A DNA stretch of 64,000 bases from QZKY01 sp963666295 (GTDB lineage Bacteria > Pseudomonadota > Gammaproteobacteria > Burkholderiales > Burkholderiaceae_D): the NCBI GenBank assembly GCA_963666295.1, contig OY762707.1, positions 1,364,001 to 1,428,000 of the forward strand, given 5' to 3'. Positions 44,779-53,269 of this stretch are shown piece after piece (the stretch's first letter is position 1; each line of letters starts with the position of its first letter). The position numbers and the translations under genes were made by a program. A model generated the notes under the pieces. The model was not told the origin of the DNA, made no database searches, and saw nothing but the letters and a program-made list of their open reading frames with translations.

Positions 44779-45501
44779 TCAAGCCATTTCCCTGATGGCA
44801 CGTGTTCCGGCAAAGCGCCAGTAGCGCGACCACCCTGGCGGCCAGGGTAAATCAGGGCCAAAATAGTCCGGCATGTTCGGGCGTACCGGGTAAATGGGCA
44901 AGGGCCCTGGTGCCAGCGGATTGCGGCCATTGAGTTCCAGGCTGTACATGTAGCCCGGTAATAAGGCATCGCACACTTTCTTGAACCAGACAGTATGCTC
45001 TTCATCCTTACCCAGTGCGCGCGCCAGTCCTTCCGGATCGTATTGCGCCAGACAGCGGATCAACTCTTCCGTGCCGGCCCCCGGGTTGTCTCCCCATCCG
45101 ATAACGGGATTGAAAATGTAATCGGAGCCGGAGCCGTACCATCCCTCACGCCAAGGGCGCTGAAACCAGTTGCGCGTGCCGGTAAACAGGTGCCAGCGCC
45201 AGTGCATGCCGGAGGGGCGCGGGCAGGAATGCAAATACAGACGTTCGTAACCAGCTTCATGCAGTGCTTGCACGACGGCCATCAGGCGCGCATGTGGCAT
45301 GCGATCTGGTGCGGACAGGCGGAACAGAATGGGTTCACCATCTGCATGTTGCACTTCATCGGTGGACAGATTCAGATCCAGTACATGCTTCTCGCTCCCG
45401 AAGCGTGCCGATACCCAGCCGGTCAGCAAATTGACGGCCGTCAGCACGCCATAACCACGATGGCGATGAAAAATAACGGTGCCGGGTGCAATCGGTTTCA
45501 T
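44779..45501 (-). CDS. Uncharacterised 240-residue protein with CarD/Tudor-like start
   Basis: I do not recognise the family as a whole. Residues about 1-60 (P-G-T-V-I-F-H-R-H-R-G-Y-G-V-L followed by alternating strands and W-V-S-A-R-F-G) look like the small beta-barrel that opens CarD/CdnL and TRCF proteins. The rest is rich in Trp, Pro and Tyr (for example W-H-L-F-T-G-T-R-N-W-F-Q-R-P-W) and is soluble. The ATG chosen has no clear ribosome site, and a TTG lies 54 bases upstream. It lies 72 bases after ylqF on the same strand. The CarD resemblance is an impression, not a demonstrated homology. Confidence 0.6.
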   Translation of the reverse strand: MKPIAPGTVIFHRHRGYGVLTAVNLLTGWVSARFGSEKHVLDLNLSTDEVQHADGEPILFRLSAPDRMPHARLMAVVQALHEAGYERLYLHSCPRPSGMHWRWHLFTGTRNWFQRPWREGWYGSGSDYIFNPVIGWGDNPGAGTEELIRCLAQYDPEGLARALGKDEEHTVWFKKVCDALLPGYMYSLELNGRNPLAPGPLPIYPVRPNMPDYFGPDLPWPPGWSRYWRFAGTRAIREMA

Positions 45502-45573
45502 GCAGAAAAATGAGGGATAAAATCGGGATTCTAATGCAGCTTGTCTGAAAGGCAAAAGCCGAGTGTAAGCTGT

Positions 45574-46479
45574 TTAAATCAAGTCCAGTGTTTCGTTTTG
45601 AGCTTCTTTCACCAGTGCGGCTTCTCGCGCAATCATTTCTTCGCGGCTTTTTGGTGATTCCAGACTGATTGGCCCCAGTGCGCCGCTACGAAAATCCTGC
45701 AGCAAGACATGCGCGGCTTTTTCGTAATCCAGTCCGCCGCCTTTGATGCGCAAACCGCGTCGCTGTGCCACGCTTTCCAGGACATCGACCTTGTCCATGC
45801 CATCAACAGTGATGCCGTAACGTTTGGTTAAATTTTGCGGGTAACGTTCCAGCAGTAATTCGGCCAGATAAGCCGCCACTTCTTCTTCGATTATGGCATT
45901 GATGCCAACCGCATGGCAGACAGCGAGCATCAGGCCATCCGAAGGGTAGGCAATTTTGGGCCACAGCATGCCTGGCGTATCGGTTAGCACCATGCTCTTG
46001 TTCAGATACAGGCGCTGCTGACTTTTTGTGACGGCTGGTACGTCACCGACGTTGGCGACACGGCGCTTTAGCAGCGCATTCATCAGCGTTGATTTGCCGA
46101 CGTTCGGAATGCCCATGATCATCATGCGTAACGGCTTGGTCGGATCGTTGCGATGGGGCGCAGAGGCCTGGCACTGTTTGGTGACCCTGGCGACTTCTGC
46201 TGGTCTGTGGGCGTTAAGCGCGATGGCGCGTACATCCTTCTGACTGTTGAAGTAAGTCAGCCATTGCTGTGTGACAGCGGGGTCTGCCAGGTCGCTTTTG
46301 TTTAGTATTTTCAGGCAGGGTCGCTGGCGGAATTTGCGCAATTCTTCGACCATTGGGTTGCAGCTGGCTTGAGGAATGCGCGCATCCAATACCTCAATGA
46401 CGAGGTCGGTTGTTGCCATGGTTTCCGCCGCCTTTTTGCGGGCGGCATTCATATGACCGGGGAACCACTGGACAGACAT
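45574..46479 (-). CDS. ylqF: Circularly permuted ribosome-biogenesis GTPase (YlqF/RbgA type)
   Basis: A 301-residue GTPase with permuted motif order: G4 N-K-S-D comes first (about 60), then G1 G-I-P-N-V-G-K-S-T, then G3 D-T-P-G. The start M-S-V-Q-W-F-P-G-H-M-N-A-A-R-K is the family signature. In Bacillus RbgA matures the 50S subunit; proteobacterial members are assumed to be similar. The start lies 2 bases after the stop of the deacetylase-like gene, so the two are probably cotranscribed. Confidence 0.94.
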   Translation of the reverse strand: MSVQWFPGHMNAARKKAAETMATTDLVIEVLDARIPQASCNPMVEELRKFRQRPCLKILNKSDLADPAVTQQWLTYFNSQKDVRAIALNAHRPAEVARVTKQCQASAPHRNDPTKPLRMMIMGIPNVGKSTLMNALLKRRVANVGDVPAVTKSQQRLYLNKSMVLTDTPGMLWPKIAYPSDGLMLAVCHAVGINAIIEEEVAAYLAELLLERYPQNLTKRYGITVDGMDKVDVLESVAQRRGLRIKGGGLDYEKAAHVLLQDFRSGALGPISLESPKSREEMIAREAALVKEAQNETLDLI

Positions 46480-46481
46480 GA

Positions 46482-47414
46482 TCAGGTGCGCTTCGCGAGA
46501 GTCTTGATATGGGCAACCGCACTATTTGCGAGCGCGGACAAATTGTAGCCACCTTCCAGAAAGCTGAGGACGCGACCTTGTGCGTGTTCGTCGGCGACGT
46601 CCATGATTTGGCGCGTCATCCAGGCATAATCGTCTTCGATCAGTTCCATGCCAGCCATCGAATCGTCCTGGTGGGCATCGAACCCGGCCGAGATGAAAAT
46701 CATTTGCGGCTTGTGCGCATGCATCGCAGGCAGCCACTGTTCCGTCACAATTTTGCGCACCACCTCACTGCCGGTGCCTTTCGGAACCGGTACGTTAACC
46801 ATGTGTGCGCGTTCACGTTCATTACCCATGTACGGATAAAGCGGCGCTTGATAGTAACTGACCATCAGTACGCGTGGATCGTGTGCAAACGCTTCATCTG
46901 TGCCATTACCGTGATGCACGTCGAAATCAACGATGGCGATACGTTCCAGTCCATGGCTACGCAAGGCATAGGCCGCAGCAATGGCCACATTGTTGAAAAC
47001 GCAGTAACCCATTGGTGTGCTTGGGCGGGCATGATGACCGATCGGGCGTACGAGGCAAAATGCATTGTCGATTTCGCCGGCCATTATCGCATCGGTAGCG
47101 GCAATGCCCGCACCTGCCGCGCGCAAGGCCGCTTTCCAGCTGTACTGGTTCAGAACCGTATCGCCATCAATCGAATAATAATCGTCTGGATCTACCGGGG
47201 TTTCTGCCTGAACCATATTGATGGTATCCAGCAAATGAATTCTGCGGATATTGTCAATGCTTGCTTCAGGCGCTTCGCGAAAATCAAGAAGGCGCGCGAA
47301 ATCACTGGCGACAAGAGCCTCTTCAATCGCCTGGATGCGCGCGGGGCGTTCAGGGTGAAACTCGCCCATTTCGTGCAGGCGACATAGCGGATGTGAATAA
47401 ATGGCGGTGGTCAT
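46482..47414 (-). CDS. Histone deacetylase family (AcuC/acetylpolyamine amidohydrolase-like) enzyme
   Basis: A 310-residue zinc hydrolase of the class II deacetylase/acetylpolyamine amidohydrolase superfamily. The catalytic His pair is in R-P-I-G-H-H-A, the zinc ligands are in D-F-D-V-H-H-G-N-G-T and S-A-G-F-D-A-H, and the glycine loop is in L-E-G-G-Y-N-L. It probably removes acetyl groups from small amines or protein lysines in the cytoplasm; the substrate is not determined. It is divergent from ahcY across a 366-base gap. Confidence 0.92.
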   Translation of the reverse strand: MTTAIYSHPLCRLHEMGEFHPERPARIQAIEEALVASDFARLLDFREAPEASIDNIRRIHLLDTINMVQAETPVDPDDYYSIDGDTVLNQYSWKAALRAAGAGIAATDAIMAGEIDNAFCLVRPIGHHARPSTPMGYCVFNNVAIAAAYALRSHGLERIAIVDFDVHHGNGTDEAFAHDPRVLMVSYYQAPLYPYMGNERERAHMVNVPVPKGTGSEVVRKIVTEQWLPAMHAHKPQMIFISAGFDAHQDDSMAGMELIEDDYAWMTRQIMDVADEHAQGRVLSFLEGGYNLSALANSAVAHIKTLAKRT

Positions 47415-47673
47415 GGCATCAATAATCGGCGCATGAAAATGTGAGGAGAGTGGAACAGTTTAGCGGAAATCGGCGCCGCTTACCGAAAGTTCTTTCTAGG
47501 AGGCCACCTGATTTTGCGAGAAAGGATGAAGGGGTACCCTATCTCTGCCTTATCTGGATCGAATGAGTGGTGCATTCTGTTTTGAAACTCCGGCGGATCG
47601 CCTTCATGCGGGGGCGGCGCTTGATGAGGATTACTGAGCCTGTCATTCAACTTGGTGGTAAGATACGCCAATT
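47415..47673. other. Intergenic region upstream of the SAH riboswitch
   Basis: 259 bases between the deacetylase start and the riboswitch. It should hold promoters for both divergent genes; TAAGAT at 47659-47664 could be the -10 for ahcY, placing the start at the riboswitch edge, but no good -35 is visible. I see no supported gene or repeat. Confidence 0.5.
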
Positions 47674-47745
47674 CCGAGGAGCGTTGCGACGAAAAGCTTA
47701 TTTCGCCAGGCTCGGACTACACTAGATTCAACGGCGCTCACGTTA
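47674..47745 (+). promoter_or_regulatory. SAH riboswitch
   Basis: The S-adenosylhomocysteine riboswitch core is readable. P1 forms from CCGAG (47674-47678) and CTCGG (47711-47715). An inner hairpin forms from CGAAA (47690-47694) and TTTCG (47701-47705). The pseudoknot strand GAGCG (47679-47683) pairs with CGCTC (47735-47739), and the conserved AACGGCGCTCAC stretch is exact. It lies 35 bases before the ahcY ATG. SAH binding is expected to raise expression, so the cell makes more hydrolase when SAH accumulates. Confidence 0.93.
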
Positions 47746-47780
47746 CTTTTTTCTTGAATGACTAACGAAAGGAGGGCGTG

Positions 47781-49193
47781 ATGCAAAACGCACCCAACAT
47801 CCATTCCGACTGCAAAATTGCAGACATCAACCTTGCTGGCTGGGGCCACAAGGAAATCCGTATTGCCGAAACTGAAATGCCGGGTCTGATGGCCATTCGT
47901 GACGAATATGCCGCCAGTCAACCGCTGAGGGGCGCGCGCATATCCGGTTCCCTGCACATGACGATTCAAACAGCCGTGCTGATCCAGACGCTGGAAGCGC
48001 TGGGCGCCGAAGTGCGCTGGGCGTCGTGCAATATCTACTCAACGCAAGATCATGCCGCAGCGGCGATTGCGTCTGCGGGGACTCCCGTATTTGCTTTCAA
48101 AGGCGAATCGCTGGATGAATACTGGGAATACTCGCACCGCATTTTTGACTGGCCGGATGGCGGCTACTCCAACATGATTCTGGACGATGGCGGTGATGCG
48201 ACCCTGCTGCTGCACATTGGCAGCAACGCCGAAAAGGACATTTCGGTGCTGGACAACCCCGGCTCGGAGGAAGAAGTCTGCCTGTTCAATGCGATCAAGC
48301 GTTATCTGGCCGTGGATGGCCATTGGTATTCCAAGCGTCTGGAAAAGATTCTGGGCGTGACCGAAGAAACCACAACCGGTGTGAATCGTTTGTACCAGAT
48401 GCACAAGGAAGGCAAGCTCGCATTCCCGGCCATTAACGTCAATGATTCGGTGACCAAATCAAAATTCGACAATTTGTATGGCTGCCGTGAGTCCCTGGTC
48501 GATGGCATCAAGCGCGCGACCGATGTGATGATTGCAGGCAAGATTGCCGTGGTGTGCGGTTATGGTGATGTCGGCAAGGGATCGGCGCAAGCGCTGCGCG
48601 CACTGTCTGCTCAGGTCTGGGTAACTGAGATCGATCCGATTTGTGCGCTGCAGGCCGCGATGGAGGGCTATCGCGTGGTGACGATGGATTATGCTGCCGA
48701 GCACGGCGACATTTTCGTGACGTGCACCGGCAATTATCATGTGATTACGCATGATCACATGCTGCAGATGAAAGATCAGGCGATTGTTTGTAATATTGGC
48801 CACTTCGATAATGAAATTGACATTGCTTCACTTAAGCAATACCAATGGGAAAACATCAAGCCGCAGGTCGATCATGTCATCTTCCCGTCGGGAAGGCGCA
48901 TCATCTTGCTGGCCGAAGGGCGTTTGGTGAATCTGGGGTGCGGCACCGGCCATCCGTCTTATGTGATGAGTTCTTCCTTCGCGAACCAGACCATCGCGCA
49001 AATCGAACTGTTTGCCAATCACGAAGCCTATCCGGTGGGCGTCTATACCTTGCCCAAGCATCTGGATGAAAAGGTGGCCGTGCTGCAGTTGAAGAAATTG
49101 AATGCGGAACTCACGACCTTGACACCCGAACAGGCAGACTATATTGGCGTCCCGATTGAAGGGCCGTACAAGCCGGACCACTATCGATATTAA
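47781..49193 (+). CDS. ahcY: S-adenosylhomocysteine hydrolase
   Basis: Splits SAH into adenosine and homocysteine, relieving product inhibition of methyltransferases; it uses bound NAD. The 470-residue protein has H-M-T-I-Q-T-A-V-L-I near the start, S-V-T-K-S-K-F-D-N-L-Y-G with the catalytic Lys and Asp, and the NAD site V-V-C-G-Y-G-D-V-G-K-G. The C-terminus K-P-D-H-Y-R-Y is canonical. The ATG follows AAGGAGGG; a GTG one codon earlier is less well spaced. Controlled by the upstream SAH riboswitch, followed by a membrane-protein gene and metF. Confidence 0.98.
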   Translation: MQNAPNIHSDCKIADINLAGWGHKEIRIAETEMPGLMAIRDEYAASQPLRGARISGSLHMTIQTAVLIQTLEALGAEVRWASCNIYSTQDHAAAAIASAGTPVFAFKGESLDEYWEYSHRIFDWPDGGYSNMILDDGGDATLLLHIGSNAEKDISVLDNPGSEEEVCLFNAIKRYLAVDGHWYSKRLEKILGVTEETTTGVNRLYQMHKEGKLAFPAINVNDSVTKSKFDNLYGCRESLVDGIKRATDVMIAGKIAVVCGYGDVGKGSAQALRALSAQVWVTEIDPICALQAAMEGYRVVTMDYAAEHGDIFVTCTGNYHVITHDHMLQMKDQAIVCNIGHFDNEIDIASLKQYQWENIKPQVDHVIFPSGRRIILLAEGRLVNLGCGTGHPSYVMSSSFANQTIAQIELFANHEAYPVGVYTLPKHLDEKVAVLQLKKLNAELTTLTPEQADYIGVPIEGPYKPDHYRY

Positions 49194-49205
49194 TAAAATC
49201 GTTTT

Positions 49206-49550
49206 ATGCTGCGCCTGTTCATCCTTTGGGTCATTAATGCTGCGGCCTTATTGCTCATCCCCTATTTGACGGATTACGTTTATGTGGCGGATGTCTGGTC
49301 GGCCCTGATTGCGGCAGCGGTATTGGGTTTCGTCAACACGATGATTCGCCCAATACTGCTGGTGCTGACCTTGCCGGTGACCTTTCTGACGATGGGGTTG
49401 TTTCTTTTCGTCATCAACGGCCTGACATTCTGGGCGGTAGCGAAAATGGTGAGCGGGTTTCATGTGGCAGGTTTCTGGTCGGCCGTTTGGGGGGCGTTGC
49501 TATATAGCATTGCCACCTGGGCCTTAACCACATTGATCATGAAAGAATAA
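49206..49550 (+). CDS. YvlD-like four-span membrane protein (phage holin family 4-2 type)
   Basis: A 114-residue protein with four hydrophobic spans and the family signature L-G-F-V-N-T-M-I-R-P-I-L-L-V-L-T-L-P-V-T-F-L-T-M-G-L-F. Function unknown; despite the Pfam name there is no phage context here. It sits between ahcY (12 bases) and metF (1 base), an order conserved in Burkholderiales, so it is probably cotranscribed and may fall under the SAH riboswitch. Confidence 0.9.
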   Translation: MLRLFILWVINAAALLLIPYLTDYVYVADVWSALIAAAVLGFVNTMIRPILLVLTLPVTFLTMGLFLFVINGLTFWAVAKMVSGFHVAGFWSAVWGALLYSIATWALTTLIMKE

Positions 49551-49551
49551 A

Positions 49552-50391
49552 ATGTCTCAAGCTTATTTCAGTATCGAATTTTTTCCGCCCAAGACACCGG
49601 AAGGTGCGGAAAGTCTTCGTGCAACACGGGCGCGCCTTGCAGAGTTGGGCGCGGCCTATTTTTCCGTTACGCATGGTGCGGGCGGCTCATCACTGGATGG
49701 CAACGATGATACAGTTGCCGATATTATCCAGGGGGGCAGTCATGCTGCGCCGCATCTGCTGTGTCTTGGCTCTTCTCGTTCAGACATTCGCGCCAAACTG
49801 CAAGAGTATCGTGATCGGGGCATCCGTCATGTGGTGGCCTTGCGTGGTGATTTGCCGGAGGGTCGCGAGTTAAAGGGAGAATTCCACTACGCCAACGAGC
49901 TGGTCGAATTCATTCGCGCGGAAACGGGAGACTGGTTCCAGATTGACGTTGGCGCCTATCCGGAAATGCATCCGCAAGCGCTATCGCCCCAGGCAGATTT
50001 GCACAATTTTGTGCGCAAGGTCAACGCAGGGGCCAATACGGCAATTACCCAGTATTTCTACAATGCTGATGCGTACTTCCGCTTTTTGGATGAGGCACAG
50101 CAGGCGGGGGTATCCATTCCCATCGTTCCCGGCATCATGCCGATTACGAATTACCAGCAGCTGGCGCGCTTTTCAGACATGTGCGGCGCAGAGATACCAC
50201 GCTGGATTCGCTTGAAACTGATGAGTTACGGCGACGATCTGCAATCCCTTCGTGCATTCGGTCTGGATGTGGTGACGGAACTCTGCGAGCGTTTGCTGGC
50301 TGGAGGGGCTCCAGGTTTCCACTTCTATACCCTGAACCGCGCCGCCAAAACCGAGGAAATTCTGACGCGTCTTGGCATGGTGTCCGGTTAA
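49552..50391 (+). CDS. metF: 5,10-methylenetetrahydrofolate reductase
   Basis: Reduces methylene-THF to 5-methyl-THF for methionine synthesis. The 279-residue FAD-binding TIM barrel starts F-S-I-E-F-F-P-P-K-T with the catalytic Glu, then V-T-H-G-A-G-G-S, A-L-R-G-D-L-P and D-V-G-A-Y-P-E-M-H-P. The end F-H-F-Y-T-L-N-R-A is standard. It supplies the methyl group whose spent carrier is cleared by AhcY two genes upstream. Confidence 0.97.
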   Translation: MSQAYFSIEFFPPKTPEGAESLRATRARLAELGAAYFSVTHGAGGSSLDGNDDTVADIIQGGSHAAPHLLCLGSSRSDIRAKLQEYRDRGIRHVVALRGDLPEGRELKGEFHYANELVEFIRAETGDWFQIDVGAYPEMHPQALSPQADLHNFVRKVNAGANTAITQYFYNADAYFRFLDEAQQAGVSIPIVPGIMPITNYQQLARFSDMCGAEIPRWIRLKLMSYGDDLQSLRAFGLDVVTELCERLLAGGAPGFHFYTLNRAAKTEEILTRLGMVSG

Positions 50392-50410
50392 CCCGGTTGT
50401 AGAAGGAAAA

Positions 50411-50454
50411 GACTTTCGCCCGTCTTGCAGTACTGCAAGACGGGCGTTCTTGTT
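50411..50454. terminator. Terminator with 30-base perfect palindrome between metF and the cyclo-ligase gene
   Basis: 50417-50431 is the exact reverse complement of 50432-50446; in RNA it folds into a stem of about 13 pairs with a tiny loop. TTCTTGTT follows on the plus strand, and the minus strand reads AAAGTCTTTTCC. It probably stops both converging transcripts. Confidence 0.82.
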
Positions 50455-51017
50455 CAAATCACCCCTTCTTCCGTGATGATCCAGTCCATCGCGACATCCA
50501 ACTGCCCCGGATCGAACGTGGTGCCCAGGCAGGCATAGGCAATGCCAAGCGCGCTTGGGCGCGGATCAGTCTTGAGCGTTCGGTCAAAGAAACCACCACC
50601 GTAGCCGAGGCGGTAGCGCGCATCGTTAAAGCCGACACAGGGCACCAACACGGCTTGCGGCGTAGCGCCAAAAATCAGCCTGTTCGGCACCGGTACGCCC
50701 AACGCATCTTTTTTGAGTGGCTCGCCAGGTGCCCACTGCGCAAATTGAAGCGGCGCGTTTTTGTCGACGACGATGGGCAACGCCAGAACGGTTCCTTGCT
50801 CCGACAGGCGTTCGTACAGCGGCAGCAGGTCTGGTTCGCGACGAATCGGGTAAAAGATGCCCAGCGTCTCGACAGGATTGGCCCGCAGCCAGTGTTCGAC
50901 GTGGCTGGCGATTGCCTGATCGGCCTTTTTTCGGGTGGCATCGTCCAATGATTCACGGGCTTCGATCAGACTTTTGCGAAGGGTCTGCTTAACGGTTTTG
51001 CTTGATGGTAAACTCAT
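50454..51017 (-). CDS. 5-formyltetrahydrofolate cyclo-ligase
   Basis: Converts 5-formyl-THF to 5,10-methenyl-THF with ATP, returning a dead-end folate to use. The 187-residue protein has basic N-terminal R-K-S-L-I-E-A-R and the signature V-G-F-N-D-A-R-Y-R-L-G-Y-G-G-G-F-F-D-R. It joins fhs and metF as the third folate gene of the window. Unlike in gammaproteobacteria, no 6S RNA precedes it: its start is about 27 bases from the start of the divergent slt gene. Confidence 0.95.
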   Translation of the reverse strand: MSLPSSKTVKQTLRKSLIEARESLDDATRKKADQAIASHVEHWLRANPVETLGIFYPIRREPDLLPLYERLSEQGTVLALPIVVDKNAPLQFAQWAPGEPLKKDALGVPVPNRLIFGATPQAVLVPCVGFNDARYRLGYGGGFFDRTLKTDPRPSALGIAYACLGTTFDPGQLDVAMDWIITEEGVI

Positions 51018-51043
51018 GATTGGTCCGTTTTGTTTCGAGGCAT

Positions 51044-52987
51044 ATGGTGTTGCGCATTTTCAAATTAAGGGCAATGGCCTTTGTCGCGATCACTTTCCTG
51101 ACCGTTTTGGGAGCAGGTCTTGCACATGCTGCAACGGTCGCCCAAATGGATCAGGATTTTGTCGCCCTGCGCAAGGCAGCCTTCAATGGTGCGGCGGATG
51201 AAGCGCAAGCGTTGGCAGATCGCCTGTCTGATTATCACATGCCGTCCTACGTTGCGTATTACAGAATAAAGGCATACATCAAGGATTTGCCAGAAAAAGA
51301 GATACGCGCCTTTTTGACGCACTATCAAGGCAGTGCCATTGCAGATCGCTTACGCAATGACTGGCTGCTGGAACTGGGAAAACAGGACAAGTGGCGCACG
51401 TTTGACCAGCAATATCCGAAATTTGTTTTAAAGGATGATGCGCAGCTTCGTTGCTATGCGTTAAAGTCGCGCGCGGCCAAGGGCAAATGGGTGCCGAAAC
51501 AGGCGCATGCCTTGCTGGCAGCGACGCGTCAAATTGGAGACGGATGCATGGCATTGGTTACGTATCTGCATGCGCGCCGACAATTCAAATCTAACGATAT
51601 ATGGACGCTAATCAGAAGGACGACAGAGCGCGGACAAAAGTCACTGACACTTCAACTGGCAACGCTGGTCAAGGCTGACGAGCGCAATGTTGAGCGTGCC
51701 TTTGAGCACAGTGATCACTTGTTAATGCAAGGGCCGGGGAAAGCCAAAAATAGCCGTGAAACCTTTCTGATGGCTGTCAGCCGCAAGGCCCGTGTGGACT
51801 ACCAGCAGGCCGCGCGTCATCTGGCGCGTTTCTCGCACAAGTTACGACCTGAAGAGCGCCGACATGGCTGGTCGCAGATTGCGCGTCACGCGTCGGTTGA
51901 CTGGTCACCGCATGCGTTGCGCTACTGGCGTTATGCTGGCCAGGCACCGCTAACGGAAAGCGGTCACCAGTGGAAGGCGCGCGCGGCATTGCTGGCGGGT
52001 AAATGGTGGCATGTAAGAGCTGCTATTTTGAAAATGCCAAAGTCGCTGCGCAAAAAACCGACCTGGGTTTACTGGCTGGGGCGGGCATACAAGGAGACGG
52101 GTCGCCCGAAAACGGCAAAGCGCCTGTTTCGTTCACTTGCAGACGGGCGCGATTTTTACGGTCAGTTGGCGCTGGAAGAATTAGGCGGCAAATCGAAAAT
52201 TCCCCCGATTCCCGAGGCGCCAAGTGAAAAAGCTATCGCGCACATGGCGGCGAACCCGGGCTTGCAGCGCGCCCTGAAAATGTTTGAAATGAATTTGCGT
52301 CTGGAAGGATTGCGCGAGTGGAACTGGCAAGTGCGGGACATGAAAGAGCCGGAATTGCTGGCAGCCGCGGAATTTGCGCGCCGCAGTCGTGTGCTGGATC
52401 GCATGGTGAGTACGTCGGAACGAACCAGAAAGGCATATCATTTTACGCAGCGTTTTCCAACCCCACACCGTGATCTGATGAAAGTGGCCACGGAAAAGCT
52501 CGGGCTGGACATGGCGTGGGTGTATGGCTTGATCCGCCAGGAATCACGCTTTCTGATGAATGCGCGTTCGCATGCCGGCGCTTCTGGCCTGATGCAGGTG
52601 ATGCCAGGAACGGCTGAACTGGTGGCAAAAAAAATCGGCATGGAAAATTTTCACCATGAACAGATGAACAATCTGGAAACCAACATTCAGCTCGGCACGA
52701 ATTATCTGAAAATGATGCATGACGAAGCCAATGGGTCACAGGCGATGGCTTCAGCGGCTTACAACGCAGGGCCGCATCGTTTGCGCGCCTGGCGCAGCCG
52801 GTTGACGCGGAAGCTTGAAGGGGCGATTTTCGCCGAATTGATCCCATTTTACGAAACGCGTGGCTATGTGAAGAATGTGATGTCAAACGCGACCTATTAT
52901 GCCGTGCTGTTCGAAGGGACGCCGCAATCGCTGAGGGCGCGCATGGGCATGGTTGCCCAGTCATTGGTGGATGAAAACGAGGAATAA
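51044..52987 (+). CDS. slt: Soluble lytic murein transglycosylase
   Basis: A periplasmic Slt70-type enzyme of about 647 residues. The signal peptide has L-R-I-F-K-L-R-A and a hydrophobic run ending A-G-L-A-H-A. A long helical superhelix (U/L domain) fills most of the chain, and the C-terminal SLT domain has catalytic Glu500 in Y-G-L-I-R-Q-E-S-R-F, then S-G-L-M-Q-V-M-P-G-T-A and A-A-Y-N-A-G-P-H-R. It cuts glycan strands to 1,6-anhydro products, which AmpD later processes. The start is chosen at the ATG behind CGAGG; a TTG 24 bases upstream is in frame. Confidence 0.94.
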   Translation: MVLRIFKLRAMAFVAITFLTVLGAGLAHAATVAQMDQDFVALRKAAFNGAADEAQALADRLSDYHMPSYVAYYRIKAYIKDLPEKEIRAFLTHYQGSAIADRLRNDWLLELGKQDKWRTFDQQYPKFVLKDDAQLRCYALKSRAAKGKWVPKQAHALLAATRQIGDGCMALVTYLHARRQFKSNDIWTLIRRTTERGQKSLTLQLATLVKADERNVERAFEHSDHLLMQGPGKAKNSRETFLMAVSRKARVDYQQAARHLARFSHKLRPEERRHGWSQIARHASVDWSPHALRYWRYAGQAPLTESGHQWKARAALLAGKWWHVRAAILKMPKSLRKKPTWVYWLGRAYKETGRPKTAKRLFRSLADGRDFYGQLALEELGGKSKIPPIPEAPSEKAIAHMAANPGLQRALKMFEMNLRLEGLREWNWQVRDMKEPELLAAAEFARRSRVLDRMVSTSERTRKAYHFTQRFPTPHRDLMKVATEKLGLDMAWVYGLIRQESRFLMNARSHAGASGLMQVMPGTAELVAKKIGMENFHHEQMNNLETNIQLGTNYLKMMHDEANGSQAMASAAYNAGPHRLRAWRSRLTRKLEGAIFAELIPFYETRGYVKNVMSNATYYAVLFEGTPQSLRARMGMVAQSLVDENEE

Positions 52988-53269
52988 ATGAAATCGGTCA
53001 GCATTCAGGTCGAAGTCAGCGAAGAATTGGTACTAGCGTTGGAAGAACTGGCAGTACGGTGTAATCATTGTTGTGCCATGAGTGACGGTTTTGCCTCACA
53101 TGGGGCATCTTTCTCGCCGTCCACTTTGCTGGCAATGCTGGCAGAGGATGCGGGAAAAATCGTCACCGATCCCGAATCCTGGCAGAGTGCAAACATGGGG
53201 CGGGTGCTGGCATCGCACGGTTATATGCTTGGCAAGCGCCAGAGCGAAACGCCCGGATCAAAAATATGA
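52988..53269 (+). CDS. Uncharacterised 93-residue protein
   Basis: A small soluble protein of no family known to me. It begins directly after the slt stop codon (GAGGAATAA then ATG, so the ribosome site lies inside the slt end) and overlaps cca by four bases (ATGA). That tight packing between two real genes is the best evidence that it is translated. The N-terminus (V-S-I-Q-V-E-V-S-E-E-L-V-L-A-L-E-E-L) looks like a strand followed by a helix. A C-N-H-C-C cluster follows near residue 25 and could bind metal. Confidence 0.65.
   Translation: MKSVSIQVEVSEELVLALEELAVRCNHCCAMSDGFASHGASFSPSTLLAMLAEDAGKIVTDPESWQSANMGRVLASHGYMLGKRQSETPGSKI

Noticed and set aside
46509..47387. Long plus-strand open frame opposite the deacetylase-like gene
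   Set aside because: It mirrors a clearly conserved enzyme on the other strand, has no recognisable domain and no ribosome site; it is a by-product of the codon bias of the real gene.
47480..47671. Small minus-strand open frame in the ahcY upstream region
   Set aside because: No ribosome site, no family, and it runs up to the riboswitch edge; probably chance.
49206..49550. Phage holin
   Set aside because: The family name is historical; there are no phage genes around, and the ahcY-metF context is conserved housekeeping.
51018..51043. 6S RNA upstream of the 5-formyl-THF cyclo-ligase gene
   Set aside because: That linkage is known in gammaproteobacteria, but here the gap to the divergent slt gene is only about 26 bases, too short for the RNA.
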